NCBI RefSeq assembly: GCF_042434915.1
Contig: NZ_CP170198.1
Coordinates: 1,302,001 to 1,366,000, forward strand
Reading direction: 5' to 3'
From: Aquimarina sp042434915
GTDB lineage: Bacteria; Bacteroidota; Bacteroidia; Flavobacteriales; Flavobacteriaceae
Length of the DNA stretch: 64,000 nucleotides
Part shown: piece after piece, positions 51,543 through 61,451 of the stretch
Layout: every line of letters starts with the position of its first letter
How positions within the stretch are numbered: position 1 is the stretch's first letter
The notes under the pieces: model-generated
Database searches by the model: none
What the model was told of the DNA's origin: nothing
The model's input: the letters and a program-made list of their open reading frames with translations, nothing else
Translations under genes and position numbers: made by a program

Positions 51543-52721
51543 ATGAGTAGAGAAGTTGTAATAGTATCGGCTGCAAGAACGCCAATTGGAAGTTTTATGG
51601 GAAGCCTATCTACAGTACCTGCAGTCCAACTAGGAGCTACTGCTATAAAAGGTGCTTTGGATAAAATTAATCTTGATCCTAAAATGATTCAAGAAGTTAT
51701 AATGGGTAATGTAGTACAGGCTGGAAACGGACAAGCACCTGCTAGACAAGCTGCAGTTGCTGCTGGTATTGGTTTTGAGGTTCCCTGCACCACAATTAAT
51801 AAAGTTTGTGCCAGCGGTATGAAAGCGGTAATGCAAGCAGCACAATCTATCGCTCTAGGAGATGCCGATATTATAGTTGCTGGTGGCATGGAGAATATGA
51901 GTTTAATTCCACACTATGTTCGTTTAAGAAATGGGCATAAATTTGGTCCTCAGACTCTTGAAGATGGTATGCAAAAAGATGGTCTTGTTGATGCTTATGA
52001 TCATAACGCAATGGGAGTTTGCGCAGACTTGTGCGCAAAAGAATACGATTTTTCACGAGAAGATCAGGATGCCTTCGCCATAGAATCTTATAATCGCTCT
52101 GCGAAAGCTTGGCAAGATGGAAAATTCGCTAATGAGGTTGTTCCTGTAGCAGTACCACAACGAAGAGGTGAACCAATACTAGTTAAGGAAGATGAAGAAT
52201 ATAAGAACGTTAAAATAGATAAAATCCCTTCTTTACGTCCCGCTTTTTCTAAGGATGGTACAGTGACCGCTGCCAATGCCTCTACAATCAACGATGGCGC
52301 TGGTGCAGTTATTGTAATGAGTGCCGAAAAGGCAAAAGAGCTGGGAATAAAACCCTTGACAAAAATTAAGTCTTATGCAGATGCTGCACACGAACCCGTT
52401 TGGTTTACAACTGCACCTTCAAAAGCCTTACCAAAAGCAATAGCAAAAGCTGGAATTTCTTTGGATAACGTAGATTATTTTGAATTTAATGAAGCTTTTT
52501 CGGTAGTTGGACTTGCTAACATGAAAATTTTGGGATTAACATCTAAGAATACAAATGTTAATGGTGGCGCTGTATCTTTAGGGCATCCATTAGGATGTTC
52601 TGGTGTGAGAATACTAATTACATTAATGAATGTTTTAGAGCAAAATAATGGTAAAATCGGTGCTGCTGCAATTTGCAATGGTGGTGGTGGTGCTTCTGCA
52701 ATGGTTATTGAGCGCATGTAG
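51543..52721 (+). CDS. Acetyl-CoA C-acetyltransferase / thiolase
   Basis: At 392 residues this is the normal thiolase length. The nucleophilic Cys is in TTINKVCASGMKAVMQAA, His in FNEAFSVVG and NVNGGAVSLGHPLGCSG, and the second active-site Cys in AAICNGGGGASAMVIERM. It condenses or cleaves acyl-CoA; atoB- or fadA-type roles cannot be separated here. It is followed 35 bp later by an NlpC/P60 gene. Confidence 0.93.
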   Translation: MSREVVIVSAARTPIGSFMGSLSTVPAVQLGATAIKGALDKINLDPKMIQEVIMGNVVQAGNGQAPARQAAVAAGIGFEVPCTTINKVCASGMKAVMQAAQSIALGDADIIVAGGMENMSLIPHYVRLRNGHKFGPQTLEDGMQKDGLVDAYDHNAMGVCADLCAKEYDFSREDQDAFAIESYNRSAKAWQDGKFANEVVPVAVPQRRGEPILVKEDEEYKNVKIDKIPSLRPAFSKDGTVTAANASTINDGAGAVIVMSAEKAKELGIKPLTKIKSYADAAHEPVWFTTAPSKALPKAIAKAGISLDNVDYFEFNEAFSVVGLANMKILGLTSKNTNVNGGAVSLGHPLGCSGVRILITLMNVLEQNNGKIGAAAICNGGGGASAMVIERM

Positions 52722-52755
52722 AAAATCATAAGATTAATTAACTTACAACATTTAC

Positions 52756-53505
52756 ATGCAATACGGTATTTGCAATCTTAGTATTGTTCCTTTACGTTTT
52801 GAACCTAGAGATCCCAGTGAAATGGTTTCTCAGGTATTTTATGGTGAGCATTTCAAAGTTTTAGATCAACGGAAAAAATGGAGTCGAATTAGATTAGCTT
52901 TTGATAAGTATGAAGGTTGGATTGATAATAAACAATACATAGAAATCGATGAGGACTCTTATAAAAGTATTGACGCACAGCCAATAAGTCTCGTCGGCGA
53001 TATGGTAGAATTTGTAAGTACTGAAAAGAAGCAGCTTTTACCAATTCCTTTTGGAGCTTCATTAGCAGCTCTCGACATATTCAAACACAGGTATGATGGT
53101 GTACGCATCGAAAAAAAAGGAGCAAAAAACAATTTTGTAGAGACTGCTTATTTATTTCTAAACGCACCATACTTATGGGGTGGTAAAACAATTTTTGGAA
53201 TTGATTGCAGTGGATTTACACAAATGGTTTATAAACTGAATGGTTACAAATTACTTAGAGATGCCTCGCAACAAGCAACACAAGGAGAAGCCCTAAGTTT
53301 TATTGAAGAAAGTGAACCAGGAGATTTGGCTTTTTTTGATAATGAAGAAGGTGTTATCACACATGTTGGAATTATAATGATGGATAACTACATCATTCAT
53401 GCTCATGGTCATGTACGAGTTGACCGTATTGATCATACAGGAATCTTTAATACCGAAAAACGTGCACATACTCATAAACTAAGAGTTATAAAACGTATCG
53501 TTTAA
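52756..53505 (+). CDS. NlpC/P60-family peptidoglycan hydrolase
   Basis: This 249-residue protein has two SH3-like segments (about 1-120, starting MQYGICNLSIVPLRFEPRDP) and a C-terminal NlpC/P60 domain: catalytic Cys in FGIDCSGFTQMVYKLNG, His in VITHVGIIMM, and the third His in IIHAHGHVRVD. No N-terminal signal is visible, as in several Bacteroidetes relatives. It probably cleaves D-Glu-DAP bonds. It may be cotranscribed with thiolase. Confidence 0.87.
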   Translation: MQYGICNLSIVPLRFEPRDPSEMVSQVFYGEHFKVLDQRKKWSRIRLAFDKYEGWIDNKQYIEIDEDSYKSIDAQPISLVGDMVEFVSTEKKQLLPIPFGASLAALDIFKHRYDGVRIEKKGAKNNFVETAYLFLNAPYLWGGKTIFGIDCSGFTQMVYKLNGYKLLRDASQQATQGEALSFIEESEPGDLAFFDNEEGVITHVGIIMMDNYIIHAHGHVRVDRIDHTGIFNTEKRAHTHKLRVIKRIV

Positions 53506-53524
53506 TGACATGAATTTATATTAG

Positions 53525-53565
53525 AAAGACCGTATTTAATAATTTAAATACGGCCTTTAATATTT
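53525..53565. terminator. Bidirectional terminator between NlpC/P60 and gap
   Basis: GACCGTATTTAA pairs with TTTAAATACGGCC (about 53529-53555), with an A-rich and a T-rich side. It serves the two convergent genes. Confidence 0.8.
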
Positions 53566-53578
53566 TTTGATATTTTAC

Positions 53579-54568
53579 TCAAATTTCCTTTAACTGTCTT
53601 ATCATTTGACTAGTGAACCCCCATTCATTGTCATACCAAATCATAAGTTTAACCAGATCTCCATCGACAACTCTTGTCATAGAAGCATCTACAATAGCTG
53701 CATGTGTATTTTGTTTTATGTCAGATGAAACAATCGGTTCGTATGTAACCTGCAGCACTTTGGCATATCGATTAGTTATAGCTTCTTCCTGCAAAATACT
53801 ATTGATTTCTTCTGGACTAGTACTACGTGCAGCTATAAACGTAACATCGCTTACTGATCCTACAGGAACAGGTGTTCTAATTGCTACACCATCGAACTTC
53901 CCATCGTATTCTGGTAAAACTTTTGTGGTAGCAATCGCAGCCCCTGTTGATGTTGGTGTTAAATTGATAGCCCCTGCCCTACCCAATCTAGGATTTTTCG
54001 TAGATACACCATCGACTAAGGATTGTGATGCCGTATAAGCGTGGATCGTATTCAAAATTGCCTTCTTAATACCAATTTTTCTACCTAAAATTTCGACCAC
54101 TGGACTAATACTATTTGTAGTACAACTAGCACAAGAAAAGATGGCAGTTTTTCCATCCTCTGTATTAACACCATGAACAATCATTGGTGTATCCTTACTT
54201 TTTGTAGGCCCAGAAATAATTACATTTGTAGCACCTGCCTCAATATGCTTTGCTGCATCCTCTTTTTTAGTAAAGAAACCTGTACTTTCGATAACAATAT
54301 CTACATCATGCTCGCGCCAAGGAAGTATAGAAGGATTTTTTTCGTTATAAAAATTTATCAACTGTTTATCTACTTTTAATTTACCTTCAACAATTTCGAC
54401 AGATTTGTCATAAATACCATATACACTATCGTATTTTAACAGATATTGAGCAGATTCAATCGGCATAAGATCATTAATAGCTACAATTTTGTAATTTGTA
54501 TCATCTATTAATAATTTGAGTGCAGCTCTTCCAATTCTGCCAAAACCATTTATCGCAACTTTTCTCAT
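53579..54568 (-). CDS. gap: Glyceraldehyde-3-phosphate dehydrogenase, type I
   Basis: A 329-residue GAPDH with Rossmann motif INGFGRIGRAALKLLIDD, an Asp after the second strand (VAINDLM) that favours NAD, catalytic Cys in SCASCTTNSISPV and His in LNTIHAYTASQ, and the C-terminal WYDNEWGF. It is a glycolysis/gluconeogenesis enzyme. Many Bacteroidetes carry more than one gap gene. Confidence 0.95.
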   Translation of the reverse strand: MRKVAINGFGRIGRAALKLLIDDTNYKIVAINDLMPIESAQYLLKYDSVYGIYDKSVEIVEGKLKVDKQLINFYNEKNPSILPWREHDVDIVIESTGFFTKKEDAAKHIEAGATNVIISGPTKSKDTPMIVHGVNTEDGKTAIFSCASCTTNSISPVVEILGRKIGIKKAILNTIHAYTASQSLVDGVSTKNPRLGRAGAINLTPTSTGAAIATTKVLPEYDGKFDGVAIRTPVPVGSVSDVTFIAARSTSPEEINSILQEEAITNRYAKVLQVTYEPIVSSDIKQNTHAAIVDASMTRVVDGDLVKLMIWYDNEWGFTSQMIRQLKEI

Positions 54569-54601
54569 AATATGTTTTATCTATCTAATTACTTGATTCA
54601 T

Positions 54602-55282
54602 TTAAATTAAAGGTACTCCATTTAAATCGGTGGTTAATACATCACTCATATAATCAAAAAATGGTCTTAATAATTCATAATGATATATTACATTATCGGT
54701 AAAGTTTGCTGCCAAAACTTCATCATTTGTAAATGTATGTGATACAACAAACGACTTATTACGTATTAAATCGATAGCAGAGTGATTCTTATTAAATCCT
54801 TTGGGTGCGGTTTTAACCTGATTTAAAACACTAAACCCACCAAATGCTTTTTTGAAATCTTTTTGGTTCAAGATTTCACGAATTTCACTATCATCTCGTT
54901 CAAATTCTTTTCGAATTCTCAAAAGGTCTTCAGCATTAGGGTCAAAAAAACCACCTGCTATACGACTATTTCTATTCTCAATACGCAAGTAATACCCTCC
55001 TCGTCGATGGAGTCCAGAACGGCTAAAGCTTGCACTGCGATGAATGTTATAAGGCGTCTTATCCTTACTAAAACGAATATCCCTATTTATCCTAAAAACT
55101 TTTATCTTTTCTATTTCATCCTTCTCATTCAATCTTTCCTTAATACCTTCGTAAAATTGTTTTAAATACGTTTCACTATCTATATAGCGAACTTTATTTT
55201 GGGACATCCAATCTCGATCATTATTATTTTCAAGGTCATTAAGAAAAGTGAAAATTGATTTAGGCAAAGATAGCATAGACAT
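54602..55282 (-). CDS. DUF2461-family protein
   Basis: A 226-residue protein with the DUF2461 signature: FTFLNDLENNNDRDWMSQNK at the N-terminus, KVFRINRDIRFSKDKTPYNI in the centre, then HRSASFSRSGLHRRGGYYLR and GGFFDPNAEDLLRIRKEFE. Function unknown. It is transcribed away from the cysE-like gene and behind gap. Confidence 0.85.
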   Translation of the reverse strand: MSMLSLPKSIFTFLNDLENNNDRDWMSQNKVRYIDSETYLKQFYEGIKERLNEKDEIEKIKVFRINRDIRFSKDKTPYNIHRSASFSRSGLHRRGGYYLRIENRNSRIAGGFFDPNAEDLLRIRKEFERDDSEIREILNQKDFKKAFGGFSVLNQVKTAPKGFNKNHSAIDLIRNKSFVVSHTFTNDEVLAANFTDNVIYHYELLRPFFDYMSDVLTTDLNGVPLI

Positions 55283-55463
55283 ATACTTTTATATAAAAGT
55301 ACTAAAATATCCCTTCTTGATATGGTATTAGCGAAATTTTAAAGGAATAATAACAACATCGCGTAAAAGAAGAATATTTCCTCATTTAACATAAGGATTT
55401 CTTTAACAAAATCGTTAAAATGCAGAGATAATATATATCTTTACTACTTTAATATACTTCAAT

Positions 55464-56255
55464 ATGACTGAAGAAAGAGCTGCCGTAATCGCCAAAATTA
55501 AAGAACAAAAGAAAAATCCTAATTTAAAACTTAAATTAAAGGAAAAGACCGAATACTTTACGAATCTTTTATTTTATACATTATTTGATTCTGATACCGA
55601 AGTTTCAAAAAATATTGATCAGCTTGAAAAAACGTTCGAAATACTGGTCGATCTTGCGTGTTGGGAAATTGAAAAGCCTTGTAGCAAAATTTGGCAGTCT
55701 TATCTCGAATGCCTGCCTAATATCCTAACTAAATTAAACTGGGATGCGCAAGCATTTATTAAAAGTGATCCCGCAGCCAATTCGATTGAAGAAGTGTACA
55801 TGGCATACCCTGGTTTTTATGCCATAGCTATCTATCGATTGAGTCATCAATTACAATTATATGGATTGCCACTGGTTCCAAGGTTAATGACAGAGTATGC
55901 ACACCGTCTTACAGGAACAGATATTCATCCAGGAGCTACCATAGGGGATTCTTTTTTTATTGATCATGCTACAGGTATTGTAATTGGTGAAACGGTAATT
56001 ATTAAAAACAATGTTAATATGTATCAAGGAGTAACACTTGGCGGTTTATACGTTAACAGAGAGTTACGTAATACTAAACGTCATCCAACAATTGAGGATA
56101 ATGTTACTATTTATGCAAATGCCACTATCTTGGGAGGCAATACTACCATAGGATCCAATAGTATTATTGGCGGCAATACGTGGATAACATCATCGGTACC
56201 ATCAAATTCTATCATATCAAACACTTCTGAAATCAAGATTAAAAAAGCAATTTAA
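55464..56255 (+). CDS. cysE: Serine O-acetyltransferase
   Basis: A 263-residue EpsC/CysE-type acetyltransferase. The helical N-terminus leads to a left-handed beta-helix of hexapeptide repeats (TGTDIHPGATIGDSFFIDH, ATGIVIGETVIIKNNVNMYQ, GVTLGGLYVN), with catalytic His158/Asp-type residues in the HPGATIG and DHATG segments. It makes O-acetylserine, the substrate of the cysteine synthase encoded 5 bp downstream. Confidence 0.92.
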   Translation: MTEERAAVIAKIKEQKKNPNLKLKLKEKTEYFTNLLFYTLFDSDTEVSKNIDQLEKTFEILVDLACWEIEKPCSKIWQSYLECLPNILTKLNWDAQAFIKSDPAANSIEEVYMAYPGFYAIAIYRLSHQLQLYGLPLVPRLMTEYAHRLTGTDIHPGATIGDSFFIDHATGIVIGETVIIKNNVNMYQGVTLGGLYVNRELRNTKRHPTIEDNVTIYANATILGGNTTIGSNSIIGGNTWITSSVPSNSIISNTSEIKIKKAI

Positions 56256-56260
56256 CACAT

Positions 56261-57139
56261 ATGAACATTTTAGATTTAATAGGTAACACACCTATGATTA
56301 GGGCGAGAACATTGATTTCTAATCCTAATATTTCTTTATTTTTAAAATTAGAAGGTCACAATCCTGGAGGTAGCGTTAAGGATAGGGCTGCATTTAATAT
56401 GATACAATCTGCTTTGGATCGTGGAGACATAGACATCAATTCAAAGTTAATAGAAGCAACAAGCGGTAACACTGGGATCGCACTTGCTATGATTGCTGGT
56501 ATTTTTAAATTATCAATTGAGTTGGTGATGCCAGAAAATGCTACCAAGGAGCGAGTACAAACTATGAGAGCCTATGGTGCAAAAGTAACCTTAACAGCGA
56601 AGGATATGGGAATTGAAGGTGCTCGTGATTACGCCGAGGCTAAAGTTAAAAATGAAGGATTTATTATGTTAAACCAATTTGGCAATGATGATAATTGGAA
56701 AGCGCATTATAAAACAACAGGGCCAGAAATATGGAAGGATAGTAATGGTACAGTCACTCATTTTGTTTCGTCCATGGGAACTACGGGTACGATAATGGGA
56801 ACATCTACATACCTTAAAGAACAATCCCAGGATGTTCAAATTGTTGGTGTACAACCTAAAGACAATTCTAGTATCCCAGGAATACGTAAATGGCCTCAAA
56901 AATATTTACCCAAAATATTTAATCCAAAGAAAGTAGATCATATAATAGAAGTAAGCGAACAAGAAGCAGCTGCAATGGCCAGACGACTAGCAAAAGAAGA
57001 AGGTGTGTTTTCTGGTATGAGCAGTGGCGGTGCAGTTACTGCAGCGTTAAAATTAGCCAAAACTATTGATAAAGGTGTAATTGTGGTAATAATTTGCGAC
57101 CGTGGAGATCGCTATTTGAGCTCAGAATTATTTGTGTAA
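56261..57139 (+). CDS. cysM: Cysteine synthase (CysM type)
   Basis: A 292-residue PLP beta-family enzyme: PLP Lys in NPGGSVKDRAAFNMI, the substrate loop ATSGNTGIALAMIAG, the phosphate loop MGTTGTIMGTSTYL, and SSGGAV near the end. The N-terminus MNILDLIGNTPMIRA is typical. It makes cysteine from O-acetylserine and sulfide or thiosulfate. Two-gene operon with cysE; the SulP and TSUP genes at 17-20 kb could supply the same pathway. Confidence 0.93.
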   Translation: MNILDLIGNTPMIRARTLISNPNISLFLKLEGHNPGGSVKDRAAFNMIQSALDRGDIDINSKLIEATSGNTGIALAMIAGIFKLSIELVMPENATKERVQTMRAYGAKVTLTAKDMGIEGARDYAEAKVKNEGFIMLNQFGNDDNWKAHYKTTGPEIWKDSNGTVTHFVSSMGTTGTIMGTSTYLKEQSQDVQIVGVQPKDNSSIPGIRKWPQKYLPKIFNPKKVDHIIEVSEQEAAAMARRLAKEEGVFSGMSSGGAVTAALKLAKTIDKGVIVVIICDRGDRYLSSELFV

Positions 57140-57156
57140 CTGATAGAACAGATTTA

Positions 57157-58233
57157 TTACAACCATTTTTTTCTTTTAAAATAATATAGTAAACCGATAA
57201 AAACAACGATCATAGCTCCCCATAAATAAAAATAACCATATTTTAGTTTCAATTCTGGTATATACTCAAAGTTCATCCCATAAATTCCAGCCATAAAGGT
57301 AAGTGGTATAAAGATGGATGCCATAATAGTCAATACTTTCATCACCTCGTTCATACGATTACTAATTGTGGTCATGTACATATCCATAAGCCCCCAAATC
57401 ATCTCTCGGTAAATATCTATATTCTCTGATACCTGAATGATATGGTCATATAGGTCTCTCAAATAATTCTGAGTTTTATCTTCAATTAATGGTGTATCAA
57501 GACTCTCAATTCTATGAATAACTTCACGAAGTGGGAAAACAGATCTACGAATCTTTAAAATTTCTTTCTTCAAATCTTGTATCTCATAGGTAAGGCCATC
57601 ATTCGTAGTTTGTGCAAACAATGTATCCTCTAACAATTCTATTTTTTCTCCCATAGTATCTATAATGGTAAAATAATTATCTACCACAGCATCCAAAATT
57701 GCAAACATCAAATAATCTGCTCCTGCATTTCTAATTCTACCTTTTGAATTAGAAATACGGTCTCTTAGAGAATCAAAAACATCACCGTCAGCTTCTTGAA
57801 ATGTTAAAACAAAATCTTTACCGAAAACTAAGCTCATATGTTCGGCTACAAATTCATTATCATCATTAAAATATAGCATTTTAAAAACAATAAATAGATA
57901 ATCGGCATACTCATCAATTTTAGGCCTTTGCTGTGTTGAGACTATATCTTCTAGAATCAATGGGTGTAGATCATAATGCTGCCCAAGTTTTTCAATTTCT
58001 TCAATCCTATTTAATCCATTTACATTTATCCAGGTAATATGCTCGGTGTCCTTAAAGTCAAATGCATCCTCTACAGTTTTAGAGTCTTTCCTTCCATAAA
58101 AATTTGAATTGTAATTTATGACTTCTACTAAGACATCTTGCGACTCTTTCTCTCCTGTATAAATTAAAGTGCCAGGAATTTGATTAAGATGTGTAATTTT
58201 CTTTTTTCTTTTTTTATGTTTAGGTCTTCTCAT
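57157..58233 (-). CDS. corA: CorA-family magnesium/cobalt channel
   Basis: A 358-residue CorA protein: a long cytoplasmic N-terminal domain, then two C-terminal transmembrane helices (VLTIMASIFIPLTFMAGIYG; YFYLWGAMIVVFIGLLYYFK). The signature YGMN (in GIYGMNFEYIPEL) lies between them, followed by a basic end KRKKWL. It mediates Mg2+ (and Co2+/Ni2+) uptake. Confidence 0.93.
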   Translation of the reverse strand: MRRPKHKKRKKKITHLNQIPGTLIYTGEKESQDVLVEVINYNSNFYGRKDSKTVEDAFDFKDTEHITWINVNGLNRIEEIEKLGQHYDLHPLILEDIVSTQQRPKIDEYADYLFIVFKMLYFNDDNEFVAEHMSLVFGKDFVLTFQEADGDVFDSLRDRISNSKGRIRNAGADYLMFAILDAVVDNYFTIIDTMGEKIELLEDTLFAQTTNDGLTYEIQDLKKEILKIRRSVFPLREVIHRIESLDTPLIEDKTQNYLRDLYDHIIQVSENIDIYREMIWGLMDMYMTTISNRMNEVMKVLTIMASIFIPLTFMAGIYGMNFEYIPELKLKYGYFYLWGAMIVVFIGLLYYFKRKKWL

Positions 58234-58391
58234 GTATAAGTAGAAAAATTAACTGTAGTACAAAGGTAATAGTAAACATAATCAAAGTATATAAACCTTA
58301 CCAAAATATAAGATGAAAATTGATTCTATTGAAAGAAAATTTTTAAAATCACTCTTTACAATATCGTCAAATTTTGTTCCTTTACACCGCT

Positions 58392-60512
58392 ATGCTAGAA
58401 CAGAAAATGATAAAGAAGACGTTAAAAGATTATTTTGGATACGAACATTTTAGACCATTACAAGAAAAAATTATTGTATCTATTTTTGAAGGTCATGACA
58501 ATTTGGTGATAATGCCAACTGGAGGAGGCAAATCAATTTGCTATCAATTGCCAGCATTACTATTACCTCATATAACCCTTGTAATATCGCCTTTAATTGC
58601 TTTGATGAAGGATCAAGTAGACGGTTTACTAGCTAATGGTATTGCAGCAGCATATCTCAATAGCAGTCAGTCTGAGCCAGAACAAGCGTCGATTTTTAAA
58701 CAATTAAAAGAAAACTCTCTAAAACTTTTATATGTAGCTCCAGAAAGTTTATCGTTTCTACAAGAAGAATTATCAACCGTCCAAATTAGTTTGATTGCCA
58801 TTGATGAAGCACATTGTATCTCTTCTTGGGGACACGATTTTAGACCTGCATACAAGCAATTAGGCTATTTAAAAAATAAATATTCTAATGTACCTATAAT
58901 TGCATTAACTGCTACTGCAGATAAAGCCACCCGATCTGATATTTGTAATCAACTTAATATACCAAATGCTACACAACATCTAGCATCTTTTGATAGAAAA
59001 AATTTATCTTTAGAAGTAAGGCCCGCAAATAAACGTATAGATCAAATACTTGATTTTATCGGTTTATACCCTACCAGTAGCGGAATAATATACTGTTTAA
59101 GTCGCAAAACGACAGAAGAGTTAGCAGGTAAACTACAAATAAATGGGTTCAATGCTGCCGCCTACCATGCAGGTATTTCTCATGATAAACGTTCCAAAAT
59201 TCAGGAAGATTTTGTTAATGATAGTTTACCCATAGTTTGTGCTACTATCGCATTTGGAATGGGAATCGACAAGTCAAACGTACGCTGGGTAATTCATTAT
59301 AATTTACCCAAAAACCTTGAAAGCTATTATCAAGAAATTGGTCGAGCAGGTCGAGACGGTTTAGCATCTGCTACACTTTTATTTCACAGTTATGCCGATA
59401 TAATTCAATTGCAAAAATTTAATTCAACCTCAGGTAATAAAGAGGTTCAAGAAGCAAAATTAGAACGCATGAAACAGTATGCAGAAGCACTCACCTGTAG
59501 ACGTAAAATTTTACTTAGTTATTTTGGAGAGCTTACCGAGAATGATTGTGGTAACTGTGATGTATGTAAAAATCCTCCTAATTTTATTGATGGTACGTTA
59601 ATAGCTCAAAAAGCTTTATCAGCAATTGCACGGTTAAAAGAAAATGAACCTATAGGAACTGTAATCGATGTTTTACGCGGTGCCAAAAATGCTGTTGTAT
59701 TAGATCGAGGGTATCAAAGGTTAAGCGTATATGGTATTGCTAATGACATCTCATGGCTTGACTGGCAATATTATTTGATACAATTAATGAACTTAGGTTA
59801 TATAGAAATCGCTTTTCATCAAAAAAACCGATTAAAACTAACCTCTTTATCTAAAAAAATTCTGTTTGAAAATGAAAGATTACAATTAGCTAATTTAGTG
59901 GATTTAAAAAAGAACGAGCAATATAAAGTATCCAAAACTCCAGACAATAATTCTAATCTTTTTGAACGTTTACGAGCGTTGCGATTAACATTAGCAATAA
60001 AAGCTGACATTCCTGCTTATCAAATATTTAATGATGCTACTTTAAAAGAAATGGAGCAAGTGCGACCAACAACCGATGTAGAGTTTATGTCTATTAACGG
60101 AGTTGGTAAACAAAAAATGCATGATTATGGCTATGATTTCATTAAAGAGATTAGGGAGTTTTTAAACACAAAAAAGAAAAAGAAAAAGAAAAAGAAAAGA
60201 AAGACTAAAAGCAACACCCTAGATGAGACATTAGCAGCGTATAGAGAAGGACTTACAATTCCCGAAATGGCAATTACAAGAGGACTAACCGAAGCAACTA
60301 TAATTTCTCATCTCTTTAAGCTTACCGAAGCTGGTGAAACAATTCGTTATAAAAGCTTAGTTGATTCGACTCAATTGGAAATGGTAAAAAAAGCACAAAC
60401 AATATTGAATAATCCCGAAACATTAAAAACTTATTATGAATATTTTGAAGGTGACATACCCTATGCTGTTATTAGAATAGCTTTAACCGCTATAAAAAAT
60501 AAAGAACTTTAA
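58392..60512 (+). CDS. recQ: ATP-dependent DNA helicase RecQ with polylysine tract
   Basis: A RecQ helicase of about 706 residues: motif 0/Q FRPLQEKII, Walker A MPTGGGKSICYQLP, DEAH in LIAIDEAHCISSWGHDF, motif V/VI QEIGRAGRDGLASATLLF, and RecQ zinc cysteines (CRRKILLSYFGE, CGNCDVCKNPP). Winged helix, HRDC (KADIPAYQIFNDATLKEMEQ) and a C-terminal helix-turn-helix-like part (LTIPEMAITRGLTEATIISH) follow. Between HRDC and that end is a run of eight Lys then RKTK, encoded by an A/G-rich tract (60165-60201). I start at 58392. It overlaps truA by 4 bp, convergent. Confidence 0.92.
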   Translation: MLEQKMIKKTLKDYFGYEHFRPLQEKIIVSIFEGHDNLVIMPTGGGKSICYQLPALLLPHITLVISPLIALMKDQVDGLLANGIAAAYLNSSQSEPEQASIFKQLKENSLKLLYVAPESLSFLQEELSTVQISLIAIDEAHCISSWGHDFRPAYKQLGYLKNKYSNVPIIALTATADKATRSDICNQLNIPNATQHLASFDRKNLSLEVRPANKRIDQILDFIGLYPTSSGIIYCLSRKTTEELAGKLQINGFNAAAYHAGISHDKRSKIQEDFVNDSLPIVCATIAFGMGIDKSNVRWVIHYNLPKNLESYYQEIGRAGRDGLASATLLFHSYADIIQLQKFNSTSGNKEVQEAKLERMKQYAEALTCRRKILLSYFGELTENDCGNCDVCKNPPNFIDGTLIAQKALSAIARLKENEPIGTVIDVLRGAKNAVVLDRGYQRLSVYGIANDISWLDWQYYLIQLMNLGYIEIAFHQKNRLKLTSLSKKILFENERLQLANLVDLKKNEQYKVSKTPDNNSNLFERLRALRLTLAIKADIPAYQIFNDATLKEMEQVRPTTDVEFMSINGVGKQKMHDYGYDFIKEIREFLNTKKKKKKKKKRKTKSNTLDETLAAYREGLTIPEMAITRGLTEATIISHLFKLTEAGETIRYKSLVDSTQLEMVKKAQTILNNPETLKTYYEYFEGDIPYAVIRIALTAIKNKEL
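60165..60201 (+). repeat. A/G-rich lysine-codon microsatellite inside recQ
   Basis: AAGAAA repeats (about six tandem units of AAAAAG) encode the lysine run. Such a tract could vary in length by slippage; units of six keep frame, other changes would truncate the C-terminal domain. Confidence 0.75.
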
Positions 60513-61309
60513 AAATTCTCTAGTGATTCTAAAAATTCAACTGAATTTAATATCAATCCTGAGCCTGGAGCAATATGTTCTAATTGTATTTTTTCTGAAG
60601 TTGGATCTAATGTTTGTTTAATAAAGTCTAAAGTAAATTTACCAGTGCCCACATCCAACATAGCTCCCATCATTAATCGAATCTGGTTTCTTTTAAAACC
60701 TAATCCTTTAACACGCAACATATAACTTTCTTCGGGAAAAAAATTAGCAGTATAAATATCATTTTTTACAACCTCGCAAGTATATATATGACCGGTTGTA
60801 ACCGTTTTTTCTTTAGGACGATGACAATAACTCCTAAAATCATGCTCTCCTTCAAATAATTGAGCTGCTTGATGCATTTTAGAAATATCTAAAGAATGTT
60901 TATAATAAAGCATAAAAGGAGCACAAAACGGATGAAATTTTTCACCAAAAGTGAAAAAATAAATATATTCTTTCATTTTAGGGTGTAAAATAATATTAAA
61001 GTTGGCATCAGTTTCAGCAATCGACAAAGCCCTTATATCTTGCGGAAGGTTACTATTAAACTCATTAAAAAAATCAGTGTTAAGTTTAACATTATCAACA
61101 AAAAGTTCTATAAAAGTTCGATTGACAGAAACTTTAGCATCAGTTCTGCCCGATGCCAAAATTTTAAAATCTTTGGTACCTAAAACATATGCAACAGTTC
61201 TTTCGACCATACGCTGTACCGTATTAACCTGTGGTTGTTTTTGCCATCCATGGTATCTAAAACCCAAATATTGTAACTCTATTATATAAAAGTATCGCTT
61301 ACGAAACAT
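60509..61309 (-). CDS. truA: tRNA pseudouridine synthase TruA
   Basis: A 266-residue TruA-family enzyme: an N-terminal strand YYIIELQYLGFRYHGWQKQP, the catalytic Asp in LASGRTDAKVSVNRTFIELF (the residue after GRTDA is Lys where many TruA have Gly), and RNQIRLMMGAMLDVGTGK near the end. It modifies tRNA positions 38-40. The divergent motif around the Asp suggests a Bacteroidetes subtype, not loss of activity. It converges with recQ, overlapping its stop. Confidence 0.85.
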   Translation of the reverse strand: MFRKRYFYIIELQYLGFRYHGWQKQPQVNTVQRMVERTVAYVLGTKDFKILASGRTDAKVSVNRTFIELFVDNVKLNTDFFNEFNSNLPQDIRALSIAETDANFNIILHPKMKEYIYFFTFGEKFHPFCAPFMLYYKHSLDISKMHQAAQLFEGEHDFRSYCHRPKEKTVTTGHIYTCEVVKNDIYTANFFPEESYMLRVKGLGFKRNQIRLMMGAMLDVGTGKFTLDFIKQTLDPTSEKIQLEHIAPGSGLILNSVEFLESLENF

Positions 61310-61451
61310 AACCTTCTTTAACTACACCGAATATAGATATTTTTTGTTTTTCATCGATAATTTTGTAATTTTTGTATAAATTTTCACAAATACCACACAT
61401 TTATAACATTATATTTGAATACATAATAACATTAACTCTAAATAAATAAAA

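Noticed and set aside
54173..54379. Plus-strand open frames within gap, thiolase and other minus- or plus-strand genes
   Set aside because: They are antisense shadows of well-supported genes with no independent features.
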